Translations under genes and position numbers: made by a program | Source of the DNA: Prorocentrum cordatum | Lineage: Eukaryota > Sar > Dinophyceae > Prorocentrales > Prorocentraceae | Length of the DNA stretch: 64,000 nt | NCBI GenBank assembly: GCA_963575745.1 | Contig: CAUYUJ010014329.1 | Location: 20,001 to 84,000 of the forward strand | Reading direction: 5' to 3' | Notes under the pieces: model-generated | Told to the model about the DNA's origin: nothing | Databases searched by the model: none | Seen by the model: the letters and a program-made list of their open reading frames with translations, nothing else | In this document: one piece after another, positions 20,989-31,394 of the stretch | How the letters are laid out: every line of letters begins with the position of its first letter | Numbering within the stretch: the stretch's first letter is position 1

Positions 20989-22205
20989 TGAAAGACCGAC
21001 AGAGAGAGAGAGAGAGGGAGAACAGGAGCCGTCATGACAACAAGAGCGGTGCCTCCTGCTCTCTGCTTCCTTGCCAGGGGCAGGGGCAGGGGCAGGGGCA
21101 GGGGCAGGTGGCAAACGAGTCCGTGGAGCTTCCCGCGGCTCGTTCTGGTCGGGGCAAGGCGCCCCCGCGGGACTAGATCCAGCACGCCTCCGACTGGTAA
21201 CATCACAAGGTCGAGCCGAGCGGCTTCGCAATGTGCGTGCTCGACTGTTACCCCGAAGGGTGCACCACGTCTGGCGACGTGCCAAGCCAAAGCAGTGCTT
21301 GACAAATCCTGGGCAAGCTCAATGTACCTTCCCAGAGAACCATTAGGGCTGCAAGTGCAAGCCTACAGTGTTTGAAACATCTCAGTCGCCAGTGTGCGGA
21401 CATCTGTGCGGAAAAATGGAGGCACGCCGATCAGTGGACCAGCGGCGCGGTGCCAGGAGGCCTCAAGTGCTTGACTTGAAATCGTGGGGGGTAGGGGTAG
21501 GGTTCGCATGTGCCCCCCTATTGAAACGTCTTCTCGAGGACGGGCATCAGCCCAGAGAGCGAGTATGGCACCCAGCCATATGTGCGACGGCAGCAAGGCA
21601 GGCGTCAGCCTCGACCGAGCCGCTGCCCGTAGCGTCACCCGCCGGCGCAAAGGTACGCACAAGGCAGTTGTTGTGTAACATGGGATTTAAACACATATAG
21701 GATTTTTAATACATGATCAACGTCTGAATAAAGCTATGCATGAACTCCTCGTTGTTTTTAATACTAAACCCTTGCATGTTTAAGACATGATCCGCACGCG
21801 GAGCATGTATTAAAAACGGCACTGTACAGAGATTGTTCCACGACGGCTCCGCATCAAGCGACCCACCCCCTCCATCCACTCCGCGATTGAGGTGCTACGT
21901 CGTGCCATATCATCAACCTGCGTGTTCAGCGTGGTGTTTCCGCCTCATGCTCTCACCTTGTCTCACCCGCCCACTCTCTCACACGATCGGACTCGCAGGT
22001 ATTCTTTCTCATACGTACTCAACCTCGCTCATATTCAGATTCGCCTACACTCCGATATCTAACTCACTCATCCACCGCCGTACCGCGAGGCACTTAGTGA
22101 AGTGGCCCAAGGCCCCTTCGGATTCTGTTTGCGTCGCATGTCAGTAATCAGAGTGAGGGGGCCGGACGGTCATTCACTGTCCCTGGGCGTGTGGCTGAAT
22201 TGAGG
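20989..22205. other. No gene assigned
   Basis: Contains a GGGGCA minisatellite at 21078-21110 and otherwise mixed-composition DNA with TTTAAATAC-like AT-rich sequence at 21680-21820. Open frames are short and unrecognised. Confidence 0.5.
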
Positions 22206-22214
22206 TTCCGCGCA

Positions 22215-22330
22215 GCGGGTTGTTGTTGTTATTGGTGGTGGTGTTGGTTGTGTTGGTATTAGTGTTGGTGTTGGTGTTGTTGTTGTTGGTGGTGTTGTTG
22301 TTATTGTTGCTGTTGTTGTTTGTTGTTCAG
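22215..22330. repeat. GTT/GGT microsatellite
   Basis: Imperfect GTTGTT and GGTGTT runs. The Leu/Val-rich frame is an artefact. Confidence 0.85.
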
Positions 22331-22394
22331 ATATCGTTCAAATCTCATTCTTCTTGGAAACTAGAGAAACGGCTGGCGGCCACGACCTCGCCCC

Positions 22395-22860
22395 CCGGGG
22401 CCGGCAGGGCCGGATCCGGATCCGGATCCGGGACTGGATCCGTGCGCTGTTCAGAGGAATGAGCTCAGACCTGCGCCCTCATGGGCGGGGATTGGGATCA
22501 CGGATTTGGATTGTCCCAATCCGGATCCAGATCTGGATCCGGGACTGGATCCGTGAGCTGTTCAGAGGCAAGAGCTCAGGCCTGTGCTCTCATGGATGGG
22601 GATTGGGATCACGGATTCGGATTATCCCAATCCGGATCCGGATCCCGATTGGGACAATCCGAATCAGCGAGACACCGACGGGACACCACCGGGTCACCGA
22701 CGGGACACCGACGTGCCACCGACAGGACACCGACGGGACACCAACGGGACACCGACGGGACACCAACGGGACGTCAACGGGGTAGCGACTGGACACCGTC
22801 GGTGTCCCGTTGGTGTCCTGTTTCCCGTCGGGTGACCCGGCGGTGACCCGTCGCTGGTCT
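22395..22860. repeat. GGATCC-rich tandem pair and GGGACACCGAC minisatellite
   Basis: Two tandem units of about 120 bases built from CCGGATCCGG and ending GGGATCACGGATT (about 22397-22650) are followed by roughly 170 bases of a GACGGGACACC minisatellite with a 14-16 base period. Confidence 0.8.
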
Positions 22861-22894
22861 CCCTTGCGAAAATGGCAACAGCTTCACAATTCGC

Positions 22895-23680
22895 AGCACC
22901 CCAGGGCTGGTGAGGTTTAATCTTAATCCGCGAAGCACGTCACTTCGCTGGACCTCCCAGCAGCCAACGAACGTGGCGACAGTTCCGCAGTTCGCAGCCC
23001 CCAGGCATGGTGAGATCTAAACTGGATCTGCATAAGACGCCACTATGCTCGACCCCCCAGCATCCCTCAAAAGTGGCGGCAGTTTAATAGGTCGCAGCAA
23101 CCCCAGGGATGGTGAGGTTTAACATGAATCTGCGTTGGACGTCACTATGCTGGACCCCACAGCAGCCCGCGAAAGTGGCGCCTATTTCTTAGTTCGCAGC
23201 CCCCGCATTGAAGGTAAGGTTTAATCTGAGTCTGAGCAGGACGTCACGATGCGAGACCCCCCAGCAGCCCACGAGCGTGGCGACATGTTCGCAGTTCGCA
23301 GCCCCCATGGATGGTGAGGTCGAATCTGAATCTGTCTATGACGTCACTATGCTCGACCCCGCAGCATCCTCCAAAAGTGGCGACAGCTTCACAGATCGCA
23401 GCACCCCCAGGGATGGTGAGGTCGACTCTGAATCTGCGTAGTCGTCACTTCGCTGGACCTCCCAGCAGCCTTCGAACGTGGCGACATTTTCGCATTTCGC
23501 AGCCCCCCGGGCATGGCCAGATCACCTAGGACTGCCGGGTAGGATGCAGGCTGGCAGGCAGGAAGGAGCGAGTTAAGAGGCAGAAAAGAAGAGGAGAAGG
23601 GGTGGGAGGAGGGTGTTACGTGGGAGCAAACCCCGACGGGCGGTCATGTGGCATCTCGGCATCTGAAGGCCCTCAACGGG
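22895..23680. repeat. 100-bp satellite, short array plus flank
   Basis: About six units of close to 100 bases (starts at 22909, 23009, 23111 and so on). Core words are GGTGAGGTCTAA, CTGCGTAGGACGTCACTATG, CCCAGCAGCC, GTGGCGACAG and TTCGCAGCCCCC. The array ends in GCATGGCCAGATC and a flank with GGCAGGAAGGAGCGAG and GGCATCTCGG. The same array and flank occur at 31395-33360. Confidence 0.85.
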
Positions 23681-23838
23681 CTCCAGGGCCATCAAGAAAT
23701 GGTCCGACGGAAAACTTATACTGGGGAAGGGTTCTAGGCATATGAGGCAGAAGCTCGGCGCACGAAGCCTGCGCTAAAAATGTGAGGCGCATGCACTGCT
23801 GCACGCGCCACCAAAGTGCAAAAGCAACCAGCAACGAA

Positions 23839-24174
23839 TCAATCAGAAATGGCCTGTTCGGTGCGCCCGGTAGACAACATCCCTACCATGTCAGAGGCAC
23901 TCGTTCTGCGAGCTGGCTCGGGCTGCAAAACCGCCTCTAAGCACGCCAGTGTTACGCCGTCGAGTGGATTACCCATGTTCGTCATCGCCTCGGTGTGGCT
24001 ACCTGCATGGGAGAAAAACTCGAGTACTTGCCGCGCGGCGTAAGCGATGGGCTCGCCACGGCGCCACTGGACCGACAACTTGAGCGAACCCTGCCCGCAA
24101 GCGGTCTCCAGGAGCAGCACCCCAAGACTCCAACAATCCGCTGGCTTAGGCAAGTACGGCTCGTTCAGCGCCGC
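23839..24174 (-). CDS. Pseudokinase gene, last exon
   Basis: Completes the kinase fold: NEPYLPKPADCWSLGVLLLE matches subdomains VIII-IX with the conserved Asp and Trp-Ser-Leu-Gly, and C-lobe helices follow up to a stop at 23839. The APE motif is degraded to AAL. The exon begins after TCCCAG at 24175-24180. The upstream intron (24175-24550, 376 bases) starts GT, ends AG, and is extremely T-rich in the gene sense. Confidence 0.7.
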   Translation of the reverse strand, partial: AALNEPYLPKPADCWSLGVLLLETACGQGSLKLSVQWRRGEPIAYAARQVLEFFSHAGSHTEAMTNMGNPLDGVTLACLEAVLQPEPARRTSASDMVGMLSTGRTEQAISD

Positions 24175-24550
24175 CTGGGACAAACTAAAAAAAAATAAAA
24201 GAAAAAAAGAAGGATAAAAAAACAAAAAAAAAGAGAAAAACAAAAAAAAAAAAAAAAAACCGAGCGGAGAAGAACCGCAACATGAAAAACCGAAAAGAAA
24301 GAAAAAGAAAACCCCAGAAGCGAAAGGAAAACACAACACAAAGGACAACAGAAAAAGCAAAAAAAGAAAAAACAAAAAACCAGTACGAAAAAAAAAAAAA
24401 GAAAGAACGAAATAAAGAAAAATCTAATAAAAAATACAAGAAACGAAGAGAAAAATAAAACACAGCGTGCGCGCGAAAAGAGGTAAAGGAAACAGGACAG
24501 GGAAAAAAAGAAATAAGAAGAAAGAAAAAGGGGAATAAAAAACAAGCCAC

Positions 24551-25027
24551 GCACGGCAGAGATCCGCACCAGGTCTCCCTTGCGCTGGAGTTTGGCACGT
24601 GAGCTGCCATGCTGAAATCCACAAGGCGGCAGATGTGCCGATTCTGTGATGTCTCTACAGCCACGTGTTTCAAAGACACTTGCCCATGGACGACATCCTG
24701 GGCGTGGCAGTAGGACAGAGCACTGGCGATCTGGGCACTGCAATCCAAGGCTTCGTCCTTGGACAAGCGGTACCCAGGTTGAGTCAACAACACCTGCTCC
24801 ATGCACACGTCTCCACCATACTGGAGAACCAACTGCACACTACGCTGGCTGTGCAACATGCCTACGCAACGAATGATGTGTGGGTGGTCGAGGGTGTGCG
24901 TCAAGAAACAGAATTCCTGGTATATGCTCTCCACCTCCCTGGCATCGGTGACGCTGCGCTTGTCGTACTCTTTGATCACTACGTATTCATGCTGCCCGTT
25001 CACCGCCAACGAAAGGCGCGAAACCGG
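24551..25027 (-). CDS. Pseudokinase gene, N-lobe and catalytic-loop exon
   Basis: Kinase landmarks in order: PVSRLSLAVN (glycine-loop region), VVIKEYDK with the ATP-binding Lys, YQEFCFLTHTLDHPHIIRC around helix C, then QLVLQYGG. The catalytic loop reads HGQVSLKHV where active kinases have HRDLKPEN, so the catalytic Asp and the Asn are absent. The metal-binding DFG reads DFS. It ends CGSLPC at a GT donor. Catalytically dead by sequence; a scaffold or regulatory role would be typical of pseudokinases but is not shown. The frame differs by one base from the N-terminal exon with no room for an intron. Confidence 0.7.
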
Positions 25028-25646
25028 GCATCAACACATCTGGAATGGCATTCCAGAGCAAACTACGGAACTCGTCCTCGATGCCTTTGAGTTGTATGGC
25101 AGAGAGCACACTCTGGTTCAGAGTGCTGATCTGTGCCCGCACGCGCAGCTGGATGGCGGCGTTCTCTTGGAACTCCAAACTTAACCTATGTTGCAGCCCC
25201 CCCGGGTCACCTGCCAGCTCCATCAGCACGCCATCCGCCCCAAAGCTGTGGAGCTCGTCGTACCGCTCCATCAGTTTACTAAGGTAGGCCTTGGTAAGCT
25301 CGGGATCCAACCGATCTGGAAGCTGTACCAGGAAGATGGCCACGTCGGGATGAGCCGCCCCAAGATGGTCCAGAAGACATACCACGCGTCTCTTCTCCTT
25401 GTTCGTCCTGTATACGGATACGATCAACACGACCTCGTGCTGTTCCACTATCTGGGCGATGCTCTCCAACCTCAACTCTCCACAATCTGCGCAAGATGCC
25501 AACACGTTGGCCGGCTTCTCCTGCGAGCTCCAGGGCACCAAGGTCAAAAAGCCAACTTCTGGCGTGCTTGGTGCGACGCTGATGAGATATTCCTCCACGA
25601 CCCTCCGGATCGCACTGAGTGTTGCCATGATGTATAAGCAAAGCGA
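25027..25646 (-). CDS. Pseudokinase gene, N-terminal domain exon
   Basis: About 205 codons open after an acceptor ATTGCCAG (25647). The sequence is soluble-looking: SAIRRVVEEYLISVAP, then CGELRLESIAQIVEQHEVVL and IVSVYRTNKEKRR, then LMERYDELHSFGADGVLM, ending AIPDVLM. It resembles helical N-terminal regions of alveolate kinases only in general terms; no domain is assigned. A one-base shift inside 25020-25035 joins it to the kinase exon. Either an assembly error or a true inactivating indel. Confidence 0.6.
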
Positions 25647-25899
25647 CTGGCAATCAAGACACTTGTTGAAGCGGCACCTCCGGCCAAATTGCTTCTGCCA
25701 CCAAAGTTGCGGATGGGGAAGGAGGGAGGGGGCATCAGGGATGAGGCAAGTCGAGGGCTCATGGTGTAAACATCGCGGCAACGTGCAGATAACCACAACC
25801 TCGCGATAGTAAGCCCTGTCATGTAGATAGGAAATGAAAACATAGGATCAACACCATGAACTGGTGTTAACCTCGGGGTGTGGGGGGGGGAAGTCCCTG

Positions 25900-26002
25900 A
25901 CAGGACGTGCACACACAACATCGCATGAACATTCAGGGACCACATGATGCAATGAACGAGAACCTGCCGTTCAGCATCATCCAAATCACAATACACGGGT
26001 AA
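25900..26002 (-). CDS. Pseudokinase gene, upstream exon (partial)
   Basis: Follows a good acceptor (TTGTTTCAG). It reads LPVYCDLDDAERQVL, then VHCIMWSLNVHAML. Several GT donors lie near 25900. About 250 intron bases separate it from the next exon. Earlier exons were not found; repeats begin at about 26.1 kb. Confidence 0.45.
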
Positions 26003-26099
26003 CTGAAACAACCAAGACAGAACTCACGACGAACGCAAAGACACCTTCAGCTGAAGTGGAGATTTGGCCCTAATGGTGACCTGGACACTACAACATCAC

Positions 26100-28390
26100 A
26101 CCAGGTAATAAACGCCACGTAGATAATCAACGTACTGTTTTCGCGTAGTGTGTGAAACAGTGCGTGGACAAGTATGTAGCAGTGGTGCTTACAACCTGTT
26201 TTGTGTACGTAATCTGGTGTTACAAAGGCGTGGCTTCTTTTTTACGTTGTGGAGTCGCAAATGATTTTCACGTAAAATTCGTTCGTAGTGGCTTCAACGT
26301 CGTGTTAGGAAAGTGGGGATGAAGAAACGAAGAAAAGAACATGCTTACTTGATGAAGGTGAGGGGTGTAGTGGCTTCAACGTCGTGATCTCACGTAGCGT
26401 ACCCACGTGGTGTAAGTCCGTAGCGTAGTCGCTCAAATGACTTAAGCACTACACCCACGTATTGCCATTACATGTCGTATCCCCGTAGCGTACGGAATAC
26501 AATACATGCGCGTAAAAGTTTACGTGGTGCGTGTACGTAAGGTTGGTTCCCCGCGTTCTTTATGCAAAAGTACATAGGCGATGTTTCCCCCGCCGTGTTT
26601 GTTACGCCGTGCCTTACGTATTGGATTGACGTAGTGAAATGGCGTAATGGTTATTCCACCCCCGTGCGAGTTGCGTTTTGTTATCATGCCGTGCGTTTGC
26701 GCAGCCCCCTCACGTGGCGCGTTCGCAGCAGAGCCCCAGGAGCAGCCCAGGCGGATCCTAGAAGCATCCCAGACGAGTAGTGCACGCACGCTGTACTGTG
26801 ACATAAAGTTATGTTTCGTTGTGTTGTACGTAGTGCATTGGCGTAGTGAACTCACCTGGTGGCTACACCCCCTGGCCACTTCCGTAGTCCATTCACGTAA
26901 TGAGTACGGCTGCAGCGTTGGCACATGGCGCGTTCGCAGCAGCGCCCCAGACGCATCCCAGGCGCATCCCAGGAAAAACCTGCATGTACGTAGAGGTTGG
27001 TCGTACTATGCCCGCGTGATGTTTTCCGTAAGGCATTGATGTAGTGAACTGTGCAGTGCCTGTTACACTCCTCATTCGATGTACGCTGTGGTGTTATATC
27101 GAATAGTGGCGCAACGCCATCACGTTGCGCGTTCGCAGAAGCGCCCCAGGAGCACCCCAAGAACATCCTACGAACATCCCAAGAGAATAATGTATGCACG
27201 TAGTGGTTTTAAGTAGTGTTGTTACGCAATGCTTTACGTAGAGGTCTACATTGTGCATCGACGCCGTAAGTGTACATCCCACACCCCCTAGCGATGTACC
27301 TAGTGCTTTAGCGTAAGAGTACTTGCGAAAGGTCCTGTTGTAGCGCACTCGCAGGACCCCAGAAACGTCCCAGGAGCGAAGTGTATGTACGTAGTGTTGG
27401 CATTTCGAGTTTGTTTTGTACTGACTGATATACGTACGGCAGTGACGCACTGAACTCTCGCTGTGTTTATTCCCCCCTGCGATTTACATTTTCTTCTCAC
27501 GCAGGTGCATTGGCGCAGCGTCCTCACGTAGCGCGTTCGCAGGAGCATCCCAGGCGCACCGTTGGAACATCCCAAGGGCGTTGTGTATTCACGTGTTGTT
27601 TTGACGTAGCGTTTTTTTTTTTTGCGCGATGGTTTACGTAGTGCGATGACGTAGTAAAATCACGTACGCCCCCAACCCCTCTTGCGACTTACGTAATGTG
27701 TGTGCGAGGTGTGTGTGTGTGTGTTCGCAGCGTCCTCACGTAGCCCGTTCGCAAGAGCGCCACAAGAACGTCCCAGGAGCACCAGGGAACATCTCAAGAG
27801 CATCACAAAAACACCCCCGGAGCTCCCACGGAGCGTCCCGGAGAATCCCAGGAGCGTAGCATGGCTACGCAATGTGTATGTGTATGTGGAGTCAACTTCG
27901 CCCCCCGTACAATACGTTTTTTGTACGTAGTGTCCTCGCGCCCGATCAACGCAGGAGCATCATGTGAGCATCCTAAGAGCATCCAGGCAGCACCCCAGGC
28001 GACTCTTAGGAGCATCCTACGAGCTTCCCAAAGAAATTCCAAGAGCGAAAAGTATCCGCGTAGTGCTTTAGCACGCAATGGTTATTTCGTTTTCCGTGCG
28101 AGGTGCGTCGTGCGTTTACGTAGGAGTCCTCGCGCAGCACGTTCGCGAAAACGCCCTAGGAGCACCTCAGGAACATGGTGGGGGGCATCTTCGAAACATC
28201 CCCAAAGCACCCCAGGTGCATCCAAAAAACCGCCCCGTGACAATCCGAACCACGCTCCAGATACAGCCGATTAACATCCCAGGGGCTCCCAAAAACGTAG
28301 AAAGGTTGTACGTGATGTATTTCTCGGTTACGCAACGTACACTTCACCATGTATGCGATGTACGTGACGTGTTTGCGTAATCATAAGACG
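26100..28390. repeat. CGTAGTG-rich higher-order tandem repeat
   Basis: A degenerate repeat of roughly 200 bases, about ten units. Shared words are ACGTAGTG, CACGTAGCGCGTTCGCAG, AGCGCCCCAGGAGCATCCCA and a G/T-rich spacer. No gene seen; frames on either strand repeat the unit. Confidence 0.7.
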
Positions 28391-29150
28391 AAGCCGGGAT
28401 CGGGGCAAAGTTTGACCGGGATAAAAATCATGCTCGGTTTTTCAAATCACTGGGGGCGCCACCGAACGGGCCTGCCACGCCTTGGGCACCATCGGCTTCG
28501 CGAGGGAAGGAATGCGCCCCGGCGCGGATGAGGCCACGGCGCGTATTTGGCCACGCGCGCGCCCGAGGGAATTCAGCGCCAAGCGCCTTTCACTCCAGAA
28601 GACCCGACGTCAACAAAACAAACTTGAAGCCCCAAGGGGGCCCCAAAGAGGCGGACCGCCAAAACAATCACGCAACCAACGCAACGAAAAACACGTGTAA
28701 ATATCAAAAAAACGCAGCACTCAGTGACCTCTACGGCCACGCAACACCGCAAGAATGCCCAAGAAGGCACTGGAAAAGGAGCCCGCGCGCGGCCTGGCGA
28801 CTTCCCCGCGCCGCCCCAAGGTTCCCGAAGCGCGCCGAAATAACCGTAGAGAATAACCCCGGAAAGTTTTTGGAAAGCCCCCGCACTATGCAATATCCGC
28901 CACCGAAGAATCTCGCGGACGCCTAGCGCGCACGCGCGGGCGTCCACATGGATGCCCAACTCCGGTTTCGGAGACAATCGCGCGCAACCGCCCGGGGGCT
29001 TCGGCAACCTCGCGATTGGCCCAGGGGCCCGCGGGCCCCAGGGAATCGAGGACCGAGTTCGCGACTCCGGAAGCATCGGGCGCGGCGCCAGCCAGTCGCT
29101 CGTCTCTGGCTGACAGTGGGACGCCTGGAGATCCGGTAAAACCTGAGGAA
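28391..29150. other. No gene assigned
   Basis: Mixed GC-rich sequence without a convincing exon. Confidence 0.4.
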
Positions 29151-29155
29151 CTGCT

Positions 29156-29362
29156 TTTCAGAGATTCACAGAACCAGAAAACGGGGCGCGCCAAATTCTC
29201 GCGTCCGAACTTCTCTGAGAATCTCTGAAAGTCTCTGAACTCGACACCCCGCGTGAAACATTCCCATAAACCCAAAACCTCGGAGCTGCCCGAAACTCTC
29301 TGAGTTTTTCGGCCCGCGAAATTTGGCGCGCCCGGATTTCCCGTTCTGAGATTCTCTGAAAT
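29156..29362. mobile_element. Foldback/MITE-like element with about 85-bp arms
   Basis: The left arm starts TTTTCAGAGATTC and carries GGGCGCGCCAAATTCTCGCG. The right arm, reverse-complemented, starts TTTCAGAGAATCTC and carries GGGCGCGCCAAATTTCGCG. The arms match for about 85 bases around a short centre. No coding content. Confidence 0.6.
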
Positions 29363-29430
29363 CGGCCTGCGGCGGCGCCCAGCAGGTCTTCACGCGCCGA
29401 GGGTGGGGGCCGTGGACATCGCAGGCCGCG

Positions 29431-29613
29431 ATGGTCCCGACCACGAGGTCCTTCCTCCTGCCCCTCGACGAGTCCACGCCCGTGGGCACGCTCTCTGCGC
29501 TGAGCGTGGACCGCGCCATCCGCCGGTACTTCTGCGCGACGACAGCCAACTGGCCGCCGACGGACAAGGCGATTCTTTTCCGAGCTGCGCGTGCCACCGA
29601 AAACGTACAATAG
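29431..29613 (+). CDS. Possible exon, unrecognised
   Basis: Sixty codons from ATG to TAG with strong G/C preference at third positions: TRSFLLPLDESTPVGTLSAL, SVDRAIRRYF and NWPPTDKAILFRAA. No family recognised and splice sites are unclear. If real it would be the first plus-strand piece right of the strand switch. Confidence 0.3.
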   Translation: MVPTTRSFLLPLDESTPVGTLSALSVDRAIRRYFCATTANWPPTDKAILFRAARATENVQ

Positions 29614-29619
29614 CCCGGG

Positions 29620-30340
29620 CTCGGGGGGAAACACTTTCGAAACATTCTCAGGCCGCCGGCGTCGTGGCTGCCGACCCGCCGCGCGCCGACCGCGAGACTA
29701 GCTGGGCCCACTACGTGCGCGGCGGCGGGCGGGCGCCCAAGAGAGCTGTCGCGACGGCGCGCGCGGCGGGGCGCCCGCCCCACTGCAACCGCACATGCGG
29801 CCTCCATGGCGCCACAGGCGTAATATGTGTGACGCACTCCCGGGCCCCCCAGCAACGCATCGGCCAGCGCCCAAGCCCCTGAAACGCAAACCTTCTGCGC
29901 CCCCCGTGCAAGCCGCGCACCCGCTCCCAATGCTCGTGCACACCAGCTTTTCTGCCCGCCCTCAACAGTTTAATTGAGCGCCCACGCGTTACTTGGGCTC
30001 CTCAAGCCCTCGAAAAGTCCTTGGGGAACTTCTGCGAATGCGCGCGCTGCGCTCCACAATTCGGCGTTCTATTTTTCTTTGGAACTCTCCCAAAATCTCT
30101 GGTTCCGATTTGTCCCGATCTTCCGCTCAACTGAAATCACGTCGTGCTGACTCCACCAGCAAAATGTCCATTCCGCAATGAGGACGCAACGTCCACTGGA
30201 TGAACTATCCTCGGGGCTCTTGTCGTAATGCAGCCTAAGAGAGGCCAGGAGAGCAACAAGAGTAGCGGCGATACCTCCACGCACCTTCGTTGTGCAAATA
30301 CTCTGCGATGTACCCAACCCATCTGCACCAAGTGCCAGAA
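29620..30340. other. No gene assigned
   Basis: GC-rich, then mixed sequence. Long frames are on both strands and conflict. Nothing supported. Confidence 0.4.
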
Positions 30341-30412
30341 AAAAAATAGAGAAAAAAAGAAAACAAAAAAAAAAAAAAAAAAAAAAAAAAGAAAGAAAAA
30401 AAAAAAAAAAAG

Positions 30413-30449
<37 letters not shown>

Positions 30450-30453
30450 AACG

Positions 30454-30488
<35 letters not shown>

Positions 30489-30665
30489 AAAAAAAGAAAG
30501 AAAAAAACAAAAAAACAAAAAGAAAAAAAAAAAATAAGAAAGAAAAAAAAACAAAATAAAAAAAAAAAAAAAAAAAAAAACAAAAAAAAAAAAAAAATAC
30601 AAAGAAGAAAAAAAAAAAAGATGAATAGAAGAAAGCAAGATAAAAATAAAAAAGAAGAAAGAACA
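30341..30665. repeat. Long A-rich tract
   Basis: About 320 bases that are mostly A with scattered G, C and T. The Lys- and Phe-rich frames across it are artefacts. Could be a decayed poly(A) tail or simple-repeat expansion. Confidence 0.85.
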
Positions 30666-30959
30666 AAACCGGTCCATAGTACTACGGCTCATGCGAACGC
30701 AGGATCTGCCATTGATTGTGCAGGCTGTCTGGGAATCTTTCGCGTTGTACGAATCATAGGACAGCCACACAAGAACAAAGGGTGAGACCCCAGGCTCGAA
30801 CGGGAAATGGGGGTGGGAGAGGGGAGCAGAAAGAGGACGGAAGGGGGGCCGATCAGTTAACGCGACATCAGCCAGTGAACCGGCCGAGGGAGGAAGAGGA
30901 CGACAACGAAAGAGGCATAACGAGGAAGGAAGGTGGCGACCATTTCCCAGTGGCACGCT

Positions 30960-31328
30960 GGACAAGCAGTGCGGCCCGCGCCGTTTCGCTCTCGCGCTCC
31001 AGAGAACCATCTGTTCACCGCTCGTGCTGGAAGAAAGCGCAGCCGACCTCGCCCGCCAAGTTCTCCGCGTTCTACCTGCGCCCTGCAATGCGGAAGCTGA
31101 ACGCCCGCAGGCGCGCCGCCAGGTCTTCGGGCGGCCCGCGGGACAAGCAGCGCGGCCCGCGCCGTTTCGCTCTCGCGCTCCAGAGAACCATATGTTCACC
31201 GCTCGTGCTGGAAGAAAGCGCAGCCGACCTCGCCCGCCAAGTTCTCCGCGTTCTACCTGCGCCCTGCAATGCGGGAGCTGAACGCCCGCAGGCGCGCCGC
31301 CAGGTCTTCGGGCGGCCCGCGGGACAAG
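30960..31328. repeat. 181-bp tandem duplication
   Basis: Two adjacent copies, 30960-31140 and 31141-31321, start GGACAAGCAG and differ at only a few bases. A third copy begins GGACAAG at 31322 and is cut off. Both strands stay open, so coding is undecided. Confidence 0.85.
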
Positions 31329-31394
31329 AAATCAAAGCCAACCTGAATAACCTGAACCTCATAGGACATCACTCTTCTGGACACCCCCCAAGCG

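Noticed and set aside
22220-22462. Leu/Val-rich frame suggesting a membrane protein
   Set aside because: Direct translation of a GTT microsatellite.
30137-30666. Phe-rich and Lys-rich frames
   Set aside because: Translations of the A-rich tract.
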